This document shows, one piece after another, positions 6,185-14,211 of a DNA stretch of 16,064 bases. The position numbers were made by a program, and so were the translations under genes. Numbering within the stretch: position 1 is the first letter of the stretch; each line of letters opens with the position of its first letter. Source of the DNA: CALCKW01 sp033852095 (lineage in GTDB: Bacteria; Pseudomonadota; Gammaproteobacteria; CALCKW01); NCBI GenBank assembly GCA_033852095.1, contig JAWSVD010000241.1:1-16064 (forward strand), given 5' to 3'. The notes under the pieces are model-generated. The model ran no database searches, was not told where the DNA came from, and saw nothing but the letters and a program-made list of their open reading frames with translations.

Positions 6185-7252
6185 TTATCGGATGCGCCCC
6201 CCGTCGGGCCTAAAGAGCAAAACGCGCTCGGGGTCGAAGGTGGCTGATAGAGTCTGGCCGGGAACCAGGCCGCGCTTGCCGCCGGTGGCGACTGTCAAGA
6301 TATCGGCCTCGCCGTTACGGGCGTAGGCGTAGGTCTCGCCGCCCAGGCTTTCGACGATCTCGATGCTGAGCTCGAGTGTCTCGAGGCCTCCCTGTATGAA
6401 GTGCTCGGGGCGGATGCCGACGGTGACTTTTGTGCCTTCTGGCAACACTGATTCAAGTGTGGGCAGGGCGATGCTTTGATCGCCGTAGGCGGGCAGGGTC
6501 AGGCGTCCGGCTTGTACTGCTGCGGGCAGGAAGTTCATTTTCGGTGAACCTATAAAACCCGCCACAAATTGATTGATAGGGTCATCGTAGAGATGGAGCG
6601 GGCTGCCTACCTGCTCGATGCGGCCGTCGCGCAGCACCACGATTTTGTCGGCCAGGGTCATGGCTTCTACTTGATCGTGGGTGACGTAGATGATGGTGGA
6701 TTTGAGCTTTTTGTGCAGCCGCGCGATCTCGATGCGCATCTGCACGCGCAGCTCCGCGTCCAGGTTGGACAGCGGCTCATCAAAGAGAAAAACCTCCGGG
6801 TGGCGCACGATGGCGCGGCCAATGGCCACGCGCTGGCGCTGGCCGCCGGATAGATCCCCCGGGCGGCGGTGCATCAGTTTTTCCAGCCCCAGTGTTTTGG
6901 CTGCGTCGCCGACCTGTTGGTCAATGTCTTCTTTTTTCACCCCCGCGTATTTGAGCGCAAAACCCATGTTCTCTGCGACCGTCATGTGCGGGTAGAGGGC
7001 GTAGGATTGAAACACCATGGCGATGCCGCGCTTGGAAGCGTCGACCTCGTTGACTTGGCGGCCACCAATGAAGAGCTCTCCGCCGGAGATGTCCTCTAGG
7101 CCGGCGATCATGCGCAGGATGGTCGATTTACCGCAGCCTGATGGGCCTACAAATACCGTGAACTCACCGGCTTTTATGTCGAGATCCACGCCGCGGATGA
7201 CGTCGATGCTTCCGTAGGCTTTTTTCAGGCCCTTGAGTTTAACGCCGCTCAT
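6185..7252 (-). CDS. ugpC: Sugar ABC transporter ATP-binding protein, MalK/UgpC/MsmX family
   Basis: A 355-residue ATPase that powers the permease pair encoded upstream in the operon, at the cytoplasmic face of the inner membrane. Walker A is GPSGCGKST (36-44), the ABC signature LSGGQRQR (134-141), Walker B VFLFDEP (154-160) and the switch histidine His192 (THDQ). The roughly 120 C-terminal residues form the OB-fold regulatory domain typical of MalK/UgpC, with the VGIRPEHF motif. The start is ATG 7252: GAAGGGAG precedes it at proper distance, and MSGVKLKGL is the natural family N-terminus. An in-frame ATG at 7300 lies inside the upstream glycosidase gene. The gap to that gene is 13 bases, so it is the last gene of the operon. 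The symbol denotes the family, not glycerol-3-phosphate specificity. Confidence 0.93.
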   Translation of the reverse strand: MSGVKLKGLKKAYGSIDVIRGVDLDIKAGEFTVFVGPSGCGKSTILRMIAGLEDISGGELFIGGRQVNEVDASKRGIAMVFQSYALYPHMTVAENMGFALKYAGVKKEDIDQQVGDAAKTLGLEKLMHRRPGDLSGGQRQRVAIGRAIVRHPEVFLFDEPLSNLDAELRVQMRIEIARLHKKLKSTIIYVTHDQVEAMTLADKIVVLRDGRIEQVGSPLHLYDDPINQFVAGFIGSPKMNFLPAAVQAGRLTLPAYGDQSIALPTLESVLPEGTKVTVGIRPEHFIQGGLETLELSIEIVESLGGETYAYARNGEADILTVATGGKRGLVPGQTLSATFDPERVLLFRPDGGRIR

Positions 7253-7265
7253 GCTGCTGCTCCCT

Positions 7266-9467
7266 TCAACTGGCTGAAATGGTGTGGCTGGCGGTGCCAA
7301 AGCGCGCTTGTGTCACGCTGATCTCAATCTCGCCAGGGCGATCAGCGCGCAACCAAAACCCTGTGCTGCCCGCGCGCAGGGGCACGGTCTCAGGCCCGAT
7401 CAAACTGCCCGCGCCTGTGATCTCTATGGTCAGGGGTTCGGACATGTGGTGCAGCCTGTTGCCTACCTGATCCAGGGCGTTGATCATCACCCGCATTTCC
7501 TGGCCGTCTTCCACCGTGTTGCCGTCGGGCTTCACTTCCAGCGTGGTCGGCACGGCCGCGGCCGCAAAGCGTCGTCGGATGACCTCCTTGCCGTCGCGCA
7601 AGCCCACCACAACACCGTCTTGCCAGCTCATGCCCCAGCCGCCGAGGCTGTCCTCGCCGAAGTCCTCTGCGCACACAATGACCGGGGGGTGGGGCAGGTG
7701 CGGGTAGTTCTCTCGGTCCGGCAGTGCGCGCACCGGCGGGAAGTCACCGTAGTGCACTTCAACCGCATCACAGTTGGTGAGCACGATCAGCGGCATGATG
7801 CCGTGCATGTTGCGCTCGCCGCGGGCGTAATAAGTGACCGGTTCCAGTACAAGCCCGCCCGCTGGCTCGCCCTGGGAGGCGTAGGCGGCCGCTGCAAATT
7901 TGGGTGCGCGGAACATGTCCATCACACCGTGATAACAGAGCCGATCGCCGGCCCCAAAATCCTTGTGGGTGTTGTAGTCGAATGCACACCAACCGATGGC
8001 GCCCGCGGTGCCAGCCGCGCCGTAGGCTGCGTCCAGCACTTGCAGGTGGCGAGTGACATGCTCGGCCTGGCGCTGTTCTTGGTCGTGGGACTTGGTCGGG
8101 TACATGTGGCCATTGTATTCGGTGATCATGTAGGGCAGAGGGTGTTCTAAGCCCGTGCACTGCGACTGCGGGCGCAGCGCGGCGCGGGGTGGCGCTGGAT
8201 CGAAGAACTCTTCCATGCCGAGGTTGAAGTCATTCATGGTGTAGACGTCTTCCAGGAATTCGGAGCGCTCGTGGCAGCGCACGCCACCGGTTTGGCGTGT
8301 GCTGTCCAGCTCGCGGGCAACTCGGTTTGTCTCCGTGTAAAAGGCGGTATTGTCGGCGCTCTCGTTGACTCGTACTCCCCAGATTATAATCGAGGGGTGG
8401 TTCCAGTCGCGTCTGATCATGTCGCGCACGTTTTGCACGCTCTGCGCCTGCCAGGCCTCATCGCCTATGTGCTGCCAACCGGGGATCTCCTCAAACACCA
8501 GCAGGCCGATCTCATCGCAGCGATCCAAAAACCAGATGGACTGCGGGTAGTGCGAGGTGCGCGCCAGGTTGAGCCGCAGCTCGTTCTTGAGGATGTCGGC
8601 GTCTTGTGCATTGGCCGCGCGACCCATGGCGTAGCCCGCGTAGGGAAAGCTCTGGTGGCGGTTCAGGCCGCGAATTTTCAGCGGGCGGCCGTTGAGGTGA
8701 AAACCCTCGGTGGTGAACTCGGCGTGGCGAAAGCCAAAGCGGGTGTCCAGCGTGTCCACGCCAGCGGCTGTCTCCAGGGTGAGCGCGATGGTGTAGAGAT
8801 TGGGGGTGTCCAGATCCCACAGCTCAATGTCGCTCAGCTCTTCGAAGCGCAGCGCCACTGTGTCGCCGTCGACAACACGCTCGCCACTGCAGATCTGTGC
8901 GCCGTCGGGCCCCGTGATCACAGCTTTCAAGCGGCCTGCAAGCTCGCACCCCTGGGGGTTGTCCAGCACCACCACGGCGGTGACAGTCTTGTTGTCGGCC
9001 AGTACATCGGGGGTTTCTATCTTGACCGAGGTGATGGAGACAGGCGCGGTGTGTCGCAGCCACACATCGCGGTAGATGCCCGCGTAAGTGAGGTAGTCGA
9101 TCTGGCCGCCAAAGGGCGGGATGGCGGGGTTTTCCGCGCCGTCGATGGTTACGCTCAGGGTGTTTTTGCCGTCTTTCAGCAATCCCGTCAACCGCGCTTC
9201 AAAGGGGGTGTAGCCGTCCACGTGGGCGGCGATCTGCTGGCCGTTAAGGGCGACCTTGGCATTTGCCATGGCGCCTTCAAAGTGCAGCACCACATCGCGC
9301 CCAGCCCATCCGGCCTCAGCTTCAAATGTTTTCTCGTAGCTGAAGACTTTTTGGTAGCTGGTCTCGTCGAAATAGGAGAAGGGCAGCTCGACCCCGGTGT
9401 GGGGCAGGCGGACAGTGTCCCGCCCTTCGAATAACCAATGGTCGTTGAAAGATTGTATTACGCGCAT
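7266..9467 (-). CDS. Glycoside hydrolase family 2 enzyme (beta-galactosidase-like)
   Basis: A 733-residue GH2 protein with the usual order: N-terminal sugar-binding jelly-roll (about 1-140), immunoglobulin-like domain (about 145-250, ending in DTRFGFRHAEF), TIM barrel from about residue 255 (GFHLNGRPLKIRGLNRHQS), and a C-terminal beta domain. The general acid/base is probably Glu369 (IIWGVRVNESADN) and the nucleophile Glu450 (YMITEYNGHMYP). GH2 members cleave beta-galactosides, beta-glucuronides or beta-mannosides with retention; the specificity cannot be told from sequence here. There is no signal peptide, so it should act on imported oligosaccharides in the cytoplasm, in keeping with its place between the permease and ATPase genes. 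It starts 21 bases after the permease stop. I see no good Shine-Dalgarno before ATG 9467, so translation may depend on coupling to the upstream gene. Confidence 0.92.
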   Translation of the reverse strand: MRVIQSFNDHWLFEGRDTVRLPHTGVELPFSYFDETSYQKVFSYEKTFEAEAGWAGRDVVLHFEGAMANAKVALNGQQIAAHVDGYTPFEARLTGLLKDGKNTLSVTIDGAENPAIPPFGGQIDYLTYAGIYRDVWLRHTAPVSITSVKIETPDVLADNKTVTAVVVLDNPQGCELAGRLKAVITGPDGAQICSGERVVDGDTVALRFEELSDIELWDLDTPNLYTIALTLETAAGVDTLDTRFGFRHAEFTTEGFHLNGRPLKIRGLNRHQSFPYAGYAMGRAANAQDADILKNELRLNLARTSHYPQSIWFLDRCDEIGLLVFEEIPGWQHIGDEAWQAQSVQNVRDMIRRDWNHPSIIIWGVRVNESADNTAFYTETNRVARELDSTRQTGGVRCHERSEFLEDVYTMNDFNLGMEEFFDPAPPRAALRPQSQCTGLEHPLPYMITEYNGHMYPTKSHDQEQRQAEHVTRHLQVLDAAYGAAGTAGAIGWCAFDYNTHKDFGAGDRLCYHGVMDMFRAPKFAAAAYASQGEPAGGLVLEPVTYYARGERNMHGIMPLIVLTNCDAVEVHYGDFPPVRALPDRENYPHLPHPPVIVCAEDFGEDSLGGWGMSWQDGVVVGLRDGKEVIRRRFAAAAVPTTLEVKPDGNTVEDGQEMRVMINALDQVGNRLHHMSEPLTIEITGAGSLIGPETVPLRAGSTGFWLRADRPGEIEISVTQARFGTASHTISAS

Positions 9468-9488
9468 AGTGGGAATCTGTTTAACCGT

Positions 9489-10304
9489 CTATTTAACCGA
9501 GCCCAGCATGCCCTGAACAAAGAGCCGCTGAAGAATGAAGAAGATAATGAGTGTGGGCAACGTGGTGATGACACAGGCCACCATCACAACCCCGTATTCG
9601 GGCGAATATGCAGACGCCAGAGAGGAAATGGACAGCACCATGGTTTTCATCTCATTGGTTTGCAGCACAATGAGCGGCCAGAGGTAGTTGTTCCAATTCA
9701 ACATAAAAACAATGATCGTCGCCGCCGCGTAGGTTGAACGCATCACGGGGAAGTAGACGTGGGCGAATATCTGCCACTCTTTGAGGCCGTCAATCTTGGC
9801 GGCGTCGCGCAGCTCGGGCGGGAATGACTTGGTCGCCTGGCGGAAATAGAAGATCACAAAAACATTGGCCACTGTTGGGGCGATGATGGCGGTATAAGTG
9901 TTGATCAGGCCCATTTTCGCGAACATCATGAACAGCGGGATCATCAGCGCGGCGAAGGGGATCGACAGTATCAAGAGCAGGCTGCCGAAAATGCGCTCGC
10001 GGTTGCGCGAGCGGAAAATCTCGAAACCATAACCCGCGGCTGAGGCGACAATGAGCGTCAGGATGGTGCCCAGAATAGAGATGTAGAAGGAGTTGAACAA
10101 CACTCGCGGCAGATCCACTTGTTCGACCAGGCTGGCGATGTTGATCCACAGGTGGGAGCCAATGCTCGCCTTGCCTTTGAGAATGTCGGCGGCGGAGTTG
10201 GTTGTGCCCACCAGCATCCAAAAAAACGGAAAAATGGAAACAAAAGCCGCGATAGACAAGATGCCGTAGCTGCAGATTTCTTTGATTGAGATGCGGCGGC
10301 TCAT
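9489..10304 (-). CDS. Sugar ABC transporter permease, MalG family
   Basis: A 271-residue inner-membrane protein with about six hydrophobic segments (near 12-32, 70-92, 107-130, 137-156, 189-212, 237-258). The cytoplasmic EAA loop reads ELRDAAKIDGLKEWQIF (about 164-180), which docks the ATPase. With its partner it forms the transmembrane channel of a CUT1-type carbohydrate importer. The ATG overlaps the stop of the MalF-type gene by four bases (10301-10304), showing translational coupling and equal dosage. The substrate is probably an oligosaccharide, judged from the linked GH2 enzyme and binding protein. Confidence 0.93.
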   Translation of the reverse strand: MSRRISIKEICSYGILSIAAFVSIFPFFWMLVGTTNSAADILKGKASIGSHLWINIASLVEQVDLPRVLFNSFYISILGTILTLIVASAAGYGFEIFRSRNRERIFGSLLLILSIPFAALMIPLFMMFAKMGLINTYTAIIAPTVANVFVIFYFRQATKSFPPELRDAAKIDGLKEWQIFAHVYFPVMRSTYAAATIIVFMLNWNNYLWPLIVLQTNEMKTMVLSISSLASAYSPEYGVVMVACVITTLPTLIIFFILQRLFVQGMLGSVK

Positions 10305-11182
10305 TTGCGATCTCGCGCGATGTAGAACTGCACGGCGCTCAACACCGCCACCAGCAGCACAATCACGTAGGACACAGTTGCGGCGTATCCCATAGACGGC
10401 ATGAATTTGAAGGTGAGGTTATAGATATACTGCGAGAGCGTCAGGGTTGCGTTGGACGGGCCTCCGCGGGTGATGTTTTGCACCTCGTCAAACAACTGCA
10501 GCGTGCCGATAGTTGAAATGATCGCGGTGAACAAGATCACCGGTTTCAGCATCGGCACGGTGATTTTGAAAAACTGCGCGTAGGCCGGAACACCGTCGAT
10601 ACGGGCGGCCTCGTAAATTGATTTGTCGACATTTTGCAGTGCCGCCAGATAGAAGATCATGTTGTAGCCGGTCCAGCGCCAGGTGATCGCTATGATAATG
10701 ACAACTTTGGCCCAGAAGGGGTCGCTCAACCAGGCGATAGGCAGGTCGAGTATGTGCAGCATGATCAGCGTCTGATTGACGAAGCCATCGGTGGCAAACA
10801 TGGATTTAAACAGAACCGAATAGGCCACCAGAGAGCTGACTGCCGGTAGGAAGATGGCTGTCCTGAATAGTGCTCGGCCCTTGAGCCGGGGCGAGTTGAG
10901 CAAGACCGCAAACAGCAGCGCCGAACAGAGCATGATCGGCACTTGTATGGCGAGAAAGGTCAGGGTGTTGCCCATCGCCTTGAGAAAAATAGGGTCGTCT
11001 GCGAGACGCTTGATGTTGGCCAAGCCCCCGAATGACGTGTTCATCCCGCGACCGGTCTGAAAGGACATCCAGAGTGACCAGAGGATAGGGGTGATCATGA
11101 ATATGCCGAGCAAAACCAGTGCGGGCATGACAAAGCCCCAGCCGCTCAAATTTTCGCTGCGTCCTAAACGTGTTTGCGCCAC
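10301..11182 (-). CDS. Sugar ABC transporter permease, MalF/LacF/UgpA family
   Basis: A 293-residue inner-membrane protein, the partner of the MalG-type permease. Hydrophobic segments lie near residues 16-38, 72-97, 106-126, 158-180, 213-233 and 266-288. The EAA loop is IYEAARIDGVPAYAQFF (about 189-205). It lacks the large periplasmic insertion of E. coli MalF and so resembles the shorter LacF/UgpA type. The start codon is GTG 11182, supported by AGAGGA seven bases upstream. It begins 124 bases after the binding-protein gene, across a strong GC-rich hairpin that may lower its expression relative to that gene. Confidence 0.92.
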   Translation of the reverse strand: MAQTRLGRSENLSGWGFVMPALVLLGIFMITPILWSLWMSFQTGRGMNTSFGGLANIKRLADDPIFLKAMGNTLTFLAIQVPIMLCSALLFAVLLNSPRLKGRALFRTAIFLPAVSSLVAYSVLFKSMFATDGFVNQTLIMLHILDLPIAWLSDPFWAKVVIIIAITWRWTGYNMIFYLAALQNVDKSIYEAARIDGVPAYAQFFKITVPMLKPVILFTAIISTIGTLQLFDEVQNITRGGPSNATLTLSQYIYNLTFKFMPSMGYAATVSYVIVLLVAVLSAVQFYIARDRK

Positions 11183-11204
11183 ACGCCGGTCCTCTTGTTG
11201 GTCT

Positions 11205-11232
11205 CTCGCGCGCCGCGATTGCGGCGCGCGAG
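11205..11232. promoter_or_regulatory. Perfect 12-bp GC-rich hairpin between binding-protein and permease genes
   Basis: CTCGCGCGCCGC (11205-11216) and GCGGCGCGCGAG (11221-11232) are perfect inverted repeats around a four-base loop. No T-run follows on the minus strand, so it is not a standard intrinsic terminator. Its place matches the REP hairpins between malE and malF in E. coli, which protect the binding-protein mRNA from 3' exonucleases and keep permease levels lower. The role here is inferred from that parallel. Confidence 0.7.
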
Positions 11233-11280
11233 TTGGTGGTATTGCCGGGCTAAATGCGCCCGTCTAATGTCGCCAGTCTG

Positions 11281-11316
11281 ATTGCGTCAGGCTTATTGCG
11301 TCAGGCTTATTGCGTT
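11281..11316. repeat. Short tandem repeat across the binding-protein stop codon
   Basis: ATTGCGTCAGGCTT occurs twice in a row (11281-11294 and 11295-11308), followed by ATTGCGTT (11309-11316). On the gene strand this places ACGCAATAA, the last codons and the stop, in tandem with GACGCAATAA and a partial third copy. It looks like replication slippage at the gene end. The protein is unaffected because the first TAA already stops translation. Confidence 0.85.
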
Positions 11317-12578
11317 AAAATGCGGGCTTCAGCTTCGATTTTGGCAATGGCTTCGTCGAGGTCTGCGCCGTCTGCAAGGGCGGGCAGCTGAGAAGATATC
11401 GCGGAGCGAACTTCATAAGTGAAAAGCCCATAATCTACAGCGGGAACTTCAGTGAGCCAGTTCGAGAAGTCCTGCCACACTGTCTGGCCACCGAAATAAT
11501 CATCGGACGCGGAATAGGCGTCGCCGTTGCGCGCGTCGAGCAGTGAGCCCACTGCACCTTGACCCACCAGGATCTCCTGGTAGAAATTCACGTCTTCTGA
11601 CCAGGCTTCTTTGAGGAAGTCCTTGGTCTCGGCGATGTGTTCGGAAGAGGAGAGCACGTACCAGCTCGACCCACCGAGGTTGGAGGAATTTGCCGATCCT
11701 TCAATGGCAGCGACACGCGGCGTTGAGGCAACAGCCCACTGACCGGGTTGATCCGCGGCTTTGATGGTGCCAGTGATCCACACGCCGGTGATTGCAGAGG
11801 CGACATCGCCACTGGTAAAGGCGCCGGTCCATTCGGACCAACCACTGACCAGTGTGTAGATTTCTTTGGCTTGGAATACCTTGGCGTAGTCGGCCAGGGC
11901 CGCGCGGAATTTTTCATTGCCGACGATATCCAGCCCGCCGTTCTCATCAAAAAACCAGCCGCCCGTGGACTGCAAAATCACGATGAACATGCCGCTGTCG
12001 TTGTAGTCGAGTGACAAGAGCGGTTTGCCTGTTTTTGCAAACACGTCTTTGCCTATTTCGATCAGGCGGTCCCAGGTGATGTCGTTCAGGTCGTCGGCAC
12101 CGTAGCCGGCTTCACCGAGGATATCCGAGCGGTAAAACCAGCCTGTCACGCCCGTGTCAAAAGGCATGGAGTAGGTGTGTTCGCCCACCGTGCCGAGTGC
12201 CACCTTGTAGTCTGCGAACTTGCTGTGATCGATCACGTCTTCGAGCTGCTCAAAGGCGCCGGGGAAAGACAGCAAATATTTCTGCGCGCTGTAGTCTTCG
12301 ATCAATACGATGTCCGGCAGGCCATCGGTGGTGCCGGAGGCGAGTTGTATTTGCAGTTTTTGCTCGACTTCTTCACGGGCAAAGCCATTGAAGACCAGGT
12401 CGAAATCGGGGTGTGTTTTTTTGTAGTTCGCTGCCGCCAGCTCAATCGCCGCGCCGTTGAAGTTTGGATCCCATGCCCAGACGTTTATTTCTTCGGCCAC
12501 AGCAGATGTAGTTGCCAACAGACCGGCGCAAGCACCGAGTAGAAGCGTGCGTGCAGATGTCGCAGTTTTAATTGTCAT
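11307..12578 (-). CDS. Sugar ABC transporter periplasmic binding protein
   Basis: A 423-residue family 1 extracellular solute-binding protein that captures the carbohydrate in the periplasm and delivers it to the MalF/MalG-type channel. A Sec signal peptide is clear: Thr, Lys and Arg residues, a hydrophobic core LLLGACAGLLATT, and cleavage after AVA at residue 28. LGAC at 14-17 looks a little like a lipobox, but the hydrophobic stretch continues beyond it, so ordinary cleavage is more likely. The mature protein opens with EEINVWAWDPNFNG. The start is ATG 12578, with AAGGAGG five bases upstream; an upstream in-frame ATG at 12653 falls in the promoter. It is the first gene of the operon, transcribed from the operator-bearing promoter near 12653-12681. 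Substrate unknown, probably an oligosaccharide cleaved by the GH2 enzyme. Confidence 0.93.
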   Translation of the reverse strand: MTIKTATSARTLLLGACAGLLATTSAVAEEINVWAWDPNFNGAAIELAAANYKKTHPDFDLVFNGFAREEVEQKLQIQLASGTTDGLPDIVLIEDYSAQKYLLSFPGAFEQLEDVIDHSKFADYKVALGTVGEHTYSMPFDTGVTGWFYRSDILGEAGYGADDLNDITWDRLIEIGKDVFAKTGKPLLSLDYNDSGMFIVILQSTGGWFFDENGGLDIVGNEKFRAALADYAKVFQAKEIYTLVSGWSEWTGAFTSGDVASAITGVWITGTIKAADQPGQWAVASTPRVAAIEGSANSSNLGGSSWYVLSSSEHIAETKDFLKEAWSEDVNFYQEILVGQGAVGSLLDARNGDAYSASDDYFGGQTVWQDFSNWLTEVPAVDYGLFTYEVRSAISSQLPALADGADLDEAIAKIEAEARILTQ

Positions 12579-12652
12579 TATTGCCTCCTTGATAGGTCGC
12601 CAGTTTATCCAGCGTGAGCAAAGAGTAGCGCAGAGTAAATAATCGGGCAACA

Positions 12653-12681
12653 AATTTAGTAAATATTTACTAAGCCGACAA
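12653..12681 (-). promoter_or_regulatory. Predicted sigma-70 promoter of the transport/GH2 operon
   Basis: On the minus strand TTGTCG (12681-12676) and TAAATT (12658-12653) are separated by exactly 17 bases. The 18-bp palindrome at 12656-12673 fills the spacer and overlaps -10, a classical position for repression. The leader to the binding-protein ATG would be about 70 bases. Confidence 0.55.
12656..12673. promoter_or_regulatory. Perfect 18-bp palindromic operator
   Basis: TTAGTAAATATTTACTAA reads the same on both strands. Its size and symmetry suit a LacI-family dimer. A 16/18 copy stands upstream of the adjacent EbgR-like regulator gene (13991-14008), which is the likely binding protein. 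Confidence 0.8.
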
Positions 12682-12715
12682 ATACCCTCGGTGAGAGGCC
12701 GCTGTGTGGCAGGGA

Positions 12716-12882
12716 CTAGGAGCTTGGGCGAGGACTGGACCCGTCGCGAGAAAGAGATAGTTTTGAGGTGGATTTTCGTGGCGATTGAGGCGAATAGCTG
12801 GCTATTTAACGAAATCGACGCGGAAATACGGCCAAAAATAGCCTTTCGCAGTAGGGATTTTAGTTCCCGCCCAAGCTCCTAG
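12716..12882. mobile_element. 167-bp fold-back (MITE/ERIC-like) element
   Basis: The ends are inverted repeats: CTAGGAGCTTGGGCG (12716-12730) matches the complement of 12868-12882 perfectly, and the match extends to 21 bp with two mismatches (12716-12736 against 12862-12882). The exact middle holds AATAGC-TG-GCTATT (12793-12806). Further complementary blocks flank it on the same axis, for example CGATT (12782-12786) with AATCG (12813-12817), so the whole segment is one long imperfect palindrome. The right end overlaps the regulator gene and supplies its TAG stop (12879-12881). No target-site duplication is obvious. A 63-codon open frame inside is probably chance. It lies between the regulator and the operon promoter, and transcripts through it would fold into a long hairpin. 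Confidence 0.6.
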
Positions 12883-13946
12883 GCCAGTTCTTTGGTGCTG
12901 CCGCGCCAAATAACCTTGGTTTCGAGTGTCAGGCGCTTGGCCAGTTGCCGCCCCGCTTGGCGCTCTAGCAGCAGATCCACGGCGTTTTCACCTATTCGCT
13001 CCGCGGGCAGTCGCACCGTGGTGAGAGGAGGGTTGAGAAAGCGCGCCGCAGAGATGTCGTTAAAACTCGCCACCGCTATGTCTTCGGGAATGCGCAAGCC
13101 TTTCTCGGCAAGTGCCCGGTAGGCGCCGACTGCCATGTTGTCGTTTGCCGTCACCAGGATCTCGGGCAGCTTGCCTGCTGACAACAGAGACAGCGTCAGC
13201 TTGTGGCCGCTTTCTTCGGAGCTGTCGCCCTGTAGGCTCAGCTCGCTCAGTTCGTCTGCATCCATACCGCGTTCCCGCATCCAATCTCGGTAGGCGAGGT
13301 AGCGGGTCTCTGGCCCGGTGGGGCTGCGGCCTGCACGGTGGTTCCAGCCCACAAAAGAGATGCGCCGGTAACCTCGTTTTTCCAGTGCGCTGAGCAGTTT
13401 TCGTGTCGCTGCCACCAGGTCGCAATTCACCGCGTCTATTTCATCGCTTGGCGGGCTGTAGTCGACGATCACCACGTTTTTATTGTGCTCTGTGACCCAG
13501 CTGATTTCTTCGTCGTTGTAGATGCCGATCAAGATCACGCCGCCAATTTGATTCAGCAGCTCCGTGTTGGCGCGTTGCTCGCCGTAATAAAACTTCAGCT
13601 GCCCTACGCCGAGTGCGGCGCATCGGCTCTCAATGCCAATGCGAAGCGAGACGTAGTAGGGGTCGGTGAGCTCCTCCTCGGGTCGCAAATAATGCAGCAG
13701 CGCGACTTTGCCCGCGTAGCCATTTTGTTTGGTGAGCTTGCGCCGACGCGGCGGCTCGTAATTCATGGCCGCCGCTGTCTCGATGATCGACTGACGGGTT
13801 TGATCGCTGACCGAGAGTGTCGCGTCGAAATTGAGCACTCGCGAGATCGTCGAGGTGGAAACGCCCGTTGCATCGGCGATTTGTTTGAGTGTCACGCCTG
13901 TGCGTTTGCTCGATGTTTGCGGGCGTTTTGATTTCATGGCGCACAT
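12879..13946 (-). CDS. LacI-family transcriptional repressor, EbgR-like
   Basis: Up to 355 residues. The N-terminal LacI helix-turn-helix is at about 18-39 (VTLKQIADATGVSTSTISRV), followed by the hinge region and a periplasmic-binding-protein-like effector domain. Segments such as EEELTDPYYVSLRIGIESRC, FVGWNHRAG and ASFNDISAARFLNPPLTTVR resemble EbgR, the repressor of an E. coli GH2 beta-galactosidase operon. It is probably the local repressor of the ABC/GH2 operon and of itself: a perfect palindrome lies in the operon promoter and a close copy 45 bases upstream of this start. The start could be ATG 13946 or ATG 13937 (nine bases later); neither has a clear ribosome binding site. The last codons run into the right end of the fold-back element, so the C-terminus may have been trimmed or extended by it. 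Confidence 0.9.
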   Translation of the reverse strand: MCAMKSKRPQTSSKRTGVTLKQIADATGVSTSTISRVLNFDATLSVSDQTRQSIIETAAAMNYEPPRRRKLTKQNGYAGKVALLHYLRPEEELTDPYYVSLRIGIESRCAALGVGQLKFYYGEQRANTELLNQIGGVILIGIYNDEEISWVTEHNKNVVIVDYSPPSDEIDAVNCDLVAATRKLLSALEKRGYRRISFVGWNHRAGRSPTGPETRYLAYRDWMRERGMDADELSELSLQGDSSEESGHKLTLSLLSAGKLPEILVTANDNMAVGAYRALAEKGLRIPEDIAVASFNDISAARFLNPPLTTVRLPAERIGENAVDLLLERQAGRQLAKRLTLETKVIWRGSTKELA

Positions 13947-13990
13947 TTATGTCACAGCTGAGAGAGAGTGGCAATGCGAGCAGGACATTT

Positions 13991-14008
13991 TTAGTAAATA
14001 TTCTCTAA
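13991..14008. promoter_or_regulatory. Operator-like site upstream of the EbgR-like gene
   Basis: TTAGTAAATATTCTCTAA matches the perfect palindrome at 12656-12673 at 16 of 18 positions, with the mismatches confined to one half. The site is 45 bases before the regulator start, which points to autoregulation. An associated promoter is not clear. Confidence 0.7.
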
Positions 14009-14015
14009 ACCAAGA

Positions 14016-14105
14016 GCTAAAACCCCGTTTTAGCGTCGATCTCTTATAAAATGGGTGTTTGTGTGGCAGCACTCGGCAGTGAATGAGCTCCAATGCACCG
14101 CATTG
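14016..14105. other. Two small perfect hairpins between the regulator genes
   Basis: GCTAAAAC-CCC-GTTTTAGC (14016-14034) is an 8-bp perfect inverted repeat just upstream of the EbgR-like gene's operator. CAATGC-ACC-GCATTG (14091-14105) is a 6-bp one. The first could be a second regulator site. The rest of the 265-base gap (13947-14211) shows no gene, and no clear terminator follows the second LacI gene. Confidence 0.45.
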
Positions 14106-14211
14106 TGCCGCGCCGACCGGTTCTTAGGGTGTAATGGCCTATCTCGTGATGGCTCATCTGAGCGCGCGCGACAAAGTGATCTGTCTCTCGGCAGCGCCGC
14201 TTATTCACCGC

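Noticed and set aside
7253..7300. Longer N-terminus for the ABC ATPase
   Set aside because: It would overlap the GH2 gene, while ATG 7252 has a good ribosome binding site and the family N-terminus.
8271..9434. A 387-codon open frame on the + strand opposite the GH2 gene, and another at 7284-8150
   Set aside because: Both are antisense to a strongly supported GH2 gene, have no recognisable domain, and are typical of GC-rich codon bias leaving the opposite strand open.
11281..11316. Regulatory or attachment site made of tandem repeats
   Set aside because: The 14-bp repeats simply copy the end of the binding-protein gene, which replication slippage explains.
12579..12653. Longer N-terminus for the binding protein
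   Set aside because: It would put 25 residues before a clear signal peptide and cover the AAGGAGG site and the predicted promoter region.
12691..12882. A 63-codon + strand open frame
   Set aside because: It lies within the fold-back element and has no ribosome binding site or family resemblance.
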